A stretch of DNA of 64,000 bases from Artocarpus heterophyllus. Taxonomy: Eukaryota; Streptophyta; Magnoliopsida; Rosales; Moraceae. Location: assembly GCA_025403435.1 (NCBI GenBank), contig CM046341.1, forward strand, positions 18,685,460 to 18,749,459, read 5' to 3'. A program made the position numbers and the translations under genes. Below are positions 59,240-64,000 of the stretch, piece by piece; position 1 is the first letter of the stretch; each line of letters opens with the position of its first letter. The notes beneath the pieces are model-generated. The model saw only the letters and a list, made by a program, of their open reading frames with translations. It did not search any database and was not told the origin of the DNA.

Positions 59240-60440
59240 TTTGAACTAATATGGATTATAGGGATTTGAGTTTCGTCATCATACCATAATTACCACGATA
59301 TTCGGAGTGCACATTAAGAAAATCTCCAAAATCTGAAGTCTTGTAATTAGATACTCCAGAATCAACTATCCAATTGATTTTGTTGTTGGTTCTATGATTA
59401 GCATGCATGTAGTTTTCTTGTGGAGCATAAAATGCAGGAGGCCAAAATCTACATGTCTTAACAATATGCCCAAGTTCGTCACATAGTTGACAAATAACAC
59501 GTGGCTGGTTGCTATTTGGTTAAGGTCACCAAGACTGATCCTTGGATGATGAATGGTCTGGAATAGAGAAATTTCTATTGCCATGATAAACTTTGTTGTT
59601 CAAATTCCCTTGACTTGGATTTTCGTTTCCTGATGGTTGAGTCATCACTTTGTTATTCATATTATTGCTGAAGTCAGAGACCTTTGCCCAGTTGTTGTTG
59701 CCGGTGTTGCTTCTCTAATTATATTGAGCTGTAATTGGTGTTTGTGTTTTCTGTGTCTTGGTTTCATTCTTTTTCAAGGTCAACTCAGCGAATTTGTCAT
59801 GTAACTCTTCAAAAAGAAATGTGTGAATTGTATTTTGTACCAAGACCATTGAGTATTAATTCGTCATTGCTCATTGGTGAACCAACAAGTGCAAGCGCAT
59901 CAGAGATGCTCTCCATGATATACATAAAGATAACTATGCTCATTTTTTCAATTGTAGTGTCGGCAAGAGTCTCTTAGAGTCCCATGACATGAGTATGAGA
60001 TTTGCTAGCATGTGTTCTCTCCAATCAATGCCATACTTTGCTTGTGGAGCTAGCAGAAATGATAAGAGGAAGTATGTTATCGAAAACGAATGACAACATG
60101 GCATGAAATAAAAAGTTCTCTTGTCTTCTTTGCAATCTATATGTAGGATTAGGCATAGTTCCATAATCATCAGATTGGCTATGTTAGGCGGAGGGCAAGA
60201 GAAAGTGCCATCAATGTATCCTTCAAGATCATAACAAACAATAAGAATTGGAATTAGACTCTAGATAACGGATCGTAAATTTTGTTGAGTTTGAGTAAAA
60301 GTTGAGCGGCTGCATTAATTAGTACAATTTGATTTGGTTGATTTATGACTACGATTGGATTAGCAATAATAGGGTTTGGATTGAAAGCAGCCGGATCAGG
60401 GCTATTTTTCGGCCACGGGTAAACGTTCTTTGATTGCAGA
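59240..60440 (-). pseudogene. Copia-4 gag, zinc knuckle and protease
   Basis: On the minus strand VINQPNQIVLINAAAQLLLKL..NIYDP- and L.GYIDG-like sequence start gag (60440-60200). MSNDELILNGLGTKYN..ISFFEELHDKFAELTLKK follows at 59880-59780, then the CQLCDELGHIVKTC knuckle (59452-59493) and NWIVDSGVSNYKTSDF with an intact D-S-G protease motif (59355-59363). These are RE1-type copia gag features. Stops and frameshifts occur near 60250 and 59710. Confidence 0.85.
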
Positions 60441-60477
60441 GAGTTGTTTTGGAAATTCTTGCTTAAAATAAATGAAA

Positions 60478-60488
60478 CTCCAATACCA
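60478..60488 (-). other. Copia-4 primer-binding site, degenerate
   Basis: On the minus strand TGGTATTGGAG lies five bases after the LTR end and resembles TGGTATCAGAG, the initiator methionine tRNA site, with two transitions. Confidence 0.65.
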
Positions 60489-60493
60489 AAATA

Positions 60494-60682
60494 TGTTTAG
60501 AATGGTTTGAGGAAAATGGTCGTACTCCATTGATTGAAACTAATGAATATAAACAACATAAGCATAAATATCAGTTCCTTGGTATAAGCCTACAAAAGTG
60601 GAACTAAATAACAATTATACAAATGATGATTATACAAGATATTAATTCAAATTTAAACTGATAAATTAGTGGAGATACTTCC
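60494..60682 (-). repeat. Copia-4 5' LTR
   Basis: This LTR of about 189 bp aligns with 38462-38644, 22 kb away. It is preceded on its internal side by the primer-binding site and the gag start. The outer end is not sharp. LTRs this short fit RE1/Ale-type copia elements. Confidence 0.8.
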
Positions 60683-60869
60683 ACGTGCTAATTGCGTACG
60701 AGCAGGCATACTTAACCTGACATTAGTTGGGTAATGACATGGCACGACCACAGCAAGTGTGTTGGAGATGAGCAAGCGATCTTCTTGGGTTCATTATGCA
60801 GCATTAGACATGGTTCCAAAATTATTAGAATTGGTTCTGGTGGGTGGAGAGAAAGAAAAAGTTATCATC
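60683..60869 (-). pseudogene. Short copia gag-like fragment
   Basis: The plus-strand sequence at 60805-60868 (agacatggttccaaaattattagaattgg...) is clearly similar to the copia-4 gag segment at about 60155-60220 (aggcatagttccataatcatcagattgg...). It therefore looks like part of another, related gag gene (GT/D-FF.SPPP region). It is cut off by copia-3 at 60870 and by copia-4 on the left. Confidence 0.5.
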
Positions 60870-61275
60870 TGTAAGAAAAAAATTGCTTCCTAGTTTATGC
60901 TTCAAGCTTCTCAGACTTTGAAATAGAGAAATTGAGAAGAACAGGAACTAGAGAATTGATGAAATTCCTCTGCAAGATTTCATTCATAGCAAAACTTCCT
61001 CTCGAGTTTTGTTTTTTCCTCAAGAACCTTTTTCTTTGTACACCATAGAATGACCTGACTTATGCTCTACATATACAATTCAGTAACTGACATTGTATTT
61101 AACAGTAAAACAGATTAACAAGACCTCTAACCTGCCTAACTAATTTTGAACAAAGTCTGTTATGAGTACAACAAATTTATCCTCTACAATTCAGTTACCA
61201 TAAGCTTGGCCATGTGTCTTCTATTTATTTGCCTTCCTTGCTTAGCTGTTTAAAGTCTTACCCAATCTTTTATCA
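60870..61275 (-). repeat. Copia-3 3' LTR
   Basis: The LTR reads TGTAAG...TTTTATCA on the plus strand. On its internal side the minus strand has CCAAGGTGGAGAAT, a purine tract. The other LTR is outside the window, so the ends rest on TG/CA and the purine tract alone. Confidence 0.75.
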
Positions 61276-61299
61276 ATTCTCCACCTTGGCTAGACTTTT

Positions 61300-61960
61300 A
61301 ACTCACTGCCTTTGTAACTTCACCACCTGGAGCATTTCTGTATAATGCTGAAACTTTTGTCCTGGCAGAGTCTTGGTTAACATGTCTGCCGGGTTGTTCT
61401 TTGTGGAAATCTTTTCCAAGCTGACTTCTCCTTTCTCATTTACTTCTCTTAGAGTCTCACATCAATGTGCTTTGTTCTTTCAGGATAAACTTGATTCTTA
61501 CCCAGAAGAATTCTACTTTGATTATCACAGAACACCCTTGCAACGCCCTATTCCAAACCTAGCTCTGCAGCCATTCCCTTCATCAAAATTGCCTCCTTTA
61601 TGGCTTCAATAACTGCCACAAATTCAGCTTCAGTGGTTGAAAGAGAAACTACATGTCGCATATTTGCTTTCCAATTCACAGTGTTACCACAAAGCTTAAA
61701 CACATAGCTAGTTAAAGATCTCCTAGTATCCAAGCAGCTAGCATAATTTGAATCAACATAACCAATCACCTGATCTCTACACTTTTCATGCCTCTCGTAC
61801 AGCAACCCAACTCCAGAAGTGCCTTTGAGATACCTGAATATTCATTTCACAGCTTCCCAGTGCTTCTTACCTAGCTTCCCCATATATCTGTTAACCATAC
61901 TCACAGCATATGCTAAGTCTGGACGTGTGCAAATCATTGCATACATCAGACTACCAACAG
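61300..61960 (-). pseudogene. Copia-3 RNase H
   Basis: The open part 61548-61805 contains QVIGYVDSNYASCLDTRRSLTSYVF, GNTVNWKANMRHVVSLSTTEAEFVAVIEAIKEAI, the expected blocks of Tnt1-type RNase H. Upstream pieces (TRPDLAYAVSMV, LGKKHWEAVK) lie at 61830-61950 in broken frames. Downstream, VFCDNQ..LLGKNQVY and NPADMLTK-type sequence follow after a stop. Confidence 0.88.
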
Positions 61961-62059
61961 CACTAGCATATGGAACTCTTTACATGCAAGCTATTTGTTC
62001 TTTAGATATAGGCGAGTCTTGAAGTGAGAATTTGAAATGCTAACCTAGTGGAATGGAAA

Positions 62060-62935
62060 TTGGCTAGCAATTGCTCATTTGAAATCGTCTCAACACTTTT
62101 TCAATATAATCAGTTTGAGAAATAAAGAGTATTCCTTCTACTCGGTTTCTTTTAATCTGCATACCAAGTATCTTACTTGTTGGCCCCATATCCTTCATTT
62201 CAAATTCATTTTTAAGCAACTCTTTTACTTATTTGATTTCAGTAACATCCTAACATGCCAATAGCATGTCATCTACATAAAGTAGTAAGTAGATGATTAC
62301 TCCTCAGTGACCTTTAACCTGTAAACATAGTTGTCATGATCACATCTTTCAAAACCATTCTTCAACATGAAACAATCAAATTTTCTATACCACTGTCGTG
62401 GTGACTGCTTTAGTCCATATAATGATTTCTTTAACAAGCAAACCATTTCTTTTTTTCCATGTTCTACAAATCCCTCAGGCTATGACATGTAAATTTTTTC
62501 TTCTAGTTCCCCATGGAGAAGAGCTATTTTAACATCCAGCTGTTCCAACTCCATATCCTCTTGAGCCACTATAGAAAGTAACATCCTTATAGAGCTGTGT
62601 TTTAACACAGGAGAAAAGACCTCATTATAATCAATCCCTTCTCATTGTGTAAAGCCCCTTGCCACAAGCCTTGCTTTATACCGAGCTTATTCAACACCAG
62701 GAATGCCAGGTTTTAGCTTGAATATCCATTTACAAGTGACTAGTTTCTGTCCTTTAGGCCTGTTAATTAACTCCCAGGATTCATTTTTATACAGAGATTT
62801 AAGTTCTTCCTTAATTGCTTATATCCAATGATCTGCTTCTTTGCTGTTAATAGCTTCAAAAAATGTTTTGGGCTCACCTTCTTCTAGATCTTCAGCAGCC
62901 ATGTGAGCAAAAGAAATCATCTCTGTATAACCAAA
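62060..62935 (-). pseudogene. Copia-3 reverse transcriptase
   Basis: Minus-strand pieces include PKGQKLVTCKWIFKLKPGIPG, EGID-, FSPVLKHSSIRMLLSIVAQEDMELEQLDVK, LHGELEEKIYM, PEGFVEHGKKEMVCLLKKSLYGLKQSPRQWY, and IYLLLYVDDMLLA, with the catalytic YVDD intact at 62268-62279. Several codons are mutated to stops, so no long open frame remains. RT would copy element RNA into DNA. Confidence 0.88.
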
Positions 62936-62938
62936 CCT

Positions 62939-63160
62939 TTAAGGAGGCTTAATGGATCTTCTTTGCCTGTCTCTTGCAAGCTGATAGTCTTGAGACGTCT
63001 CATCTAGATCATCTACTTCCTCTCCTATTTCTTTAATATCACCTTCTGACTCATGAACAACATTGTCATTATCAGGCTCCACCTTAAGATGAACACTCCC
63101 TCCTGTTTGGAGTTCAGACAAGCCTTCAACTTCTGTTTTCTTTAAGTAAAACATCTTAGT
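62939..63160 (-). pseudogene. Copia-3 integrase-RT linker
   Basis: This open stretch of about 71 codons is acidic (EPDNDNVVHESEGDIKEIGEEVDDLDE) and ends in LARDRQRRSIKPP, equivalent to the RRSxRxxxxP motif that precedes RT in copia elements. On its upstream side MFYLKKTEVEG follows the end of the integrase. Confidence 0.8.
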
Positions 63161-63169
63161 TTCTTAAAA

Positions 63170-64000
63170 CACCACATCCCTGCTATTGATAATTCTAAGC
63201 CGCCCTTTTTCAACACACCACAGCCTATATCCTTTTACACCTTCTAGATAACCCAGAAACATACACTTTAGTGCTCTAGGTTCAAGCTTTTCCTAGTTTA
63301 CATGGGCATAAGCTATACATCCAAATACCCTCAAATTTTCAAAATTGGGTGGATGTCCAGGCCATTTCTCTTTTGGTGTCTTAAAGCCAATTGCTGGAGA
63401 GGGACTTCTGTTGATAAAATAAGCAGCAATGACTATAGCCTCTGCCTAGAAATTCTTGGTGAGATTTGCATTTGATAGCATACATCTCACTCTTTCCATT
63501 ATTGTCCTATTCATCCTTTTAGCAAGTCCATTCTACCGAGGTGTTTTCCTTAGTGTGTGATGTCTTGCAATGCCAGCGTCCTTGCTAAAATTATCAAAAT
63601 CTTGCCCCCAATATTTAAGACCATTGTCAGTCCTAATCTTCTTGAGTCTTTTACCAGTTTGTGTTTGCATAAGAATCTTCCAATCTTTGAACTTGTCAAA
63701 AGCCTCATTCTTGTATTTCAAGATATAAACCCAGACTTTTCTGGAGAAATCATCTATGATTGATAGAAAATACCTGGCCCCACCATGAGATGGCTTTGTT
63801 GAAGCTCCCCAAAGGTCTAAGTGCACATAATCCATGATCCCTTTGGTATGATGAACTGTTGTGGCAAACTTTAGTCTTCTTGCCTTACCAAAGACACAAT
63901 GCTCATAGAAATCCAAACCTGTGAGTTTGTCCTTCCACAAGAGACCCTTCTTTGCTAGTTCTTTGAGCCCTGTCTCACTTATATGTGCCATTCTCATTTG
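63170..64000 (-). pseudogene. Copia-3 integrase, 5' part beyond window
   Basis: The frame 63533-63997 reads MAHISETGLKELAKKGLL, CEHCVFGKARR-type sequence (here YEHCVFGKARRLKF), DYVHLDLWGAS, RYFLSIIDDFSRKVWVYIL and IRTDNGLKYWGQDFD, so the first two catalytic aspartates are in place. HHTLRKTPR then precedes a stop, with NGLAKRMNRTI continuing in the next stretch. Nearer the RT, CVFLGYLEGVKGYRLW-type sequence lies at 63200-63260. Confidence 0.9.

Larger units (their letters stand above)
38462..60682 (-). mobile_element. Copia-4: RE1-like Ty1/copia element expanded by four nested insertions
   Basis: Short LTRs (about 38462-38644 and 60494-60682) bound a minus-strand gag-pol. Gag, zinc knuckle and protease lie at 59240-60440, integrase at 58269-59100 and 56600-57182, RT at 56125-56565 and 40250-40662, and RNase H at 38700-39993. 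The gaps are filled by a MITE (58490-58692), a hAT-like element (57183-58260), a PIF/Harbinger element with a copia inside (40666-56121), and a 786-bp element (38888-39673). At three of these junctions the coding sequence reads through in frame once the insert and one target copy are removed. Confidence 0.85.
60870..64000 (-). mobile_element. Copia-3: Tnt1/Tork-like Ty1/copia element, truncated by window end
   Basis: A 406-bp 3' LTR (60870-61275) and purine tract are followed on the minus strand by RNase H, RT, linker and integrase, with the 5' half beyond the window. Motifs resemble Tnt1-type polyproteins. RT keeps YVDD. Stops and frameshifts separate the domains, so it is decayed, though less so than copia-1 and copia-2. 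Confidence 0.9.

Overview
This window is a stretch of nuclear DNA from a flowering plant. The evidence is a two-exon plant-type S-adenosyl-L-homocysteine hydrolase gene with a GT-AG intron, set in AT-rich DNA crowded with plant Ty1/copia and Ty3/gypsy retrotransposons, a PIF/Harbinger DNA transposon and several MITE-like elements. I cannot name the species. I see no tRNA, rRNA, CRISPR array or bacterial-type feature. Boundaries marked 'about' were placed by eye.

Layout. 1-4499: AT-rich DNA with eroded LTR-like pieces and no gene. 4500-15370: a Ty3-type LTR (minus strand) split by a decayed 9.5-kb copia element with 2-kb LTRs (copia-1, minus, 5509-15041). 15371-22200: gene-free DNA with a 929-bp inverted-repeat element (16458-17386), an LTR-like piece, a 427-bp hAT-like MITE (20392-20818) and a degenerate repeat tract. 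22201-26045: the one intact host gene, SAHH (23726-25681, plus), with its TATA box, GC-rich exons and 3' region. 26046-38295: an Athila-like Ty3 element (plus) with a truncated 5' LTR, a gag fragment and a 3' LTR split by a 7.1-kb Ty3 element (minus, 30338-37470). 38462-60682: an RE1-like copia element (copia-4, minus) spread over 22 kb by later insertions. 60683-64000: a small gag-like fragment, then a Tnt1/Tork-like copia element (copia-3, minus) that runs off the window.

The most striking structure is the nest at 38-61 kb. Copia-4 carries a 786-bp element in its RNase H region (9-bp target duplication), a PIF/Harbinger transposon in its reverse transcriptase (40666-56121; removing it with one ATA copy restores the reading frame), and a MITE and a hAT-like element in its integrase. 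The Harbinger element itself carries a 10.1-kb copia element (copia-2, plus, 43649-53766) and a minisatellite of about 33-bp units arranged partly in 99-bp triplets.

How the genes relate. Only SAHH looks functional: it hydrolyses S-adenosylhomocysteine, the by-product of S-adenosylmethionine-dependent methylation. All retrotransposon gag-pol regions carry stops, frameshifts or deletions. Copia-1 and copia-2 both have YVND instead of YVDD in reverse transcriptase and have lost the serine of the DSGA protease motif; copia-4 has YVDE. Copia-3 and the Ty3 element keep their catalytic RT motifs.
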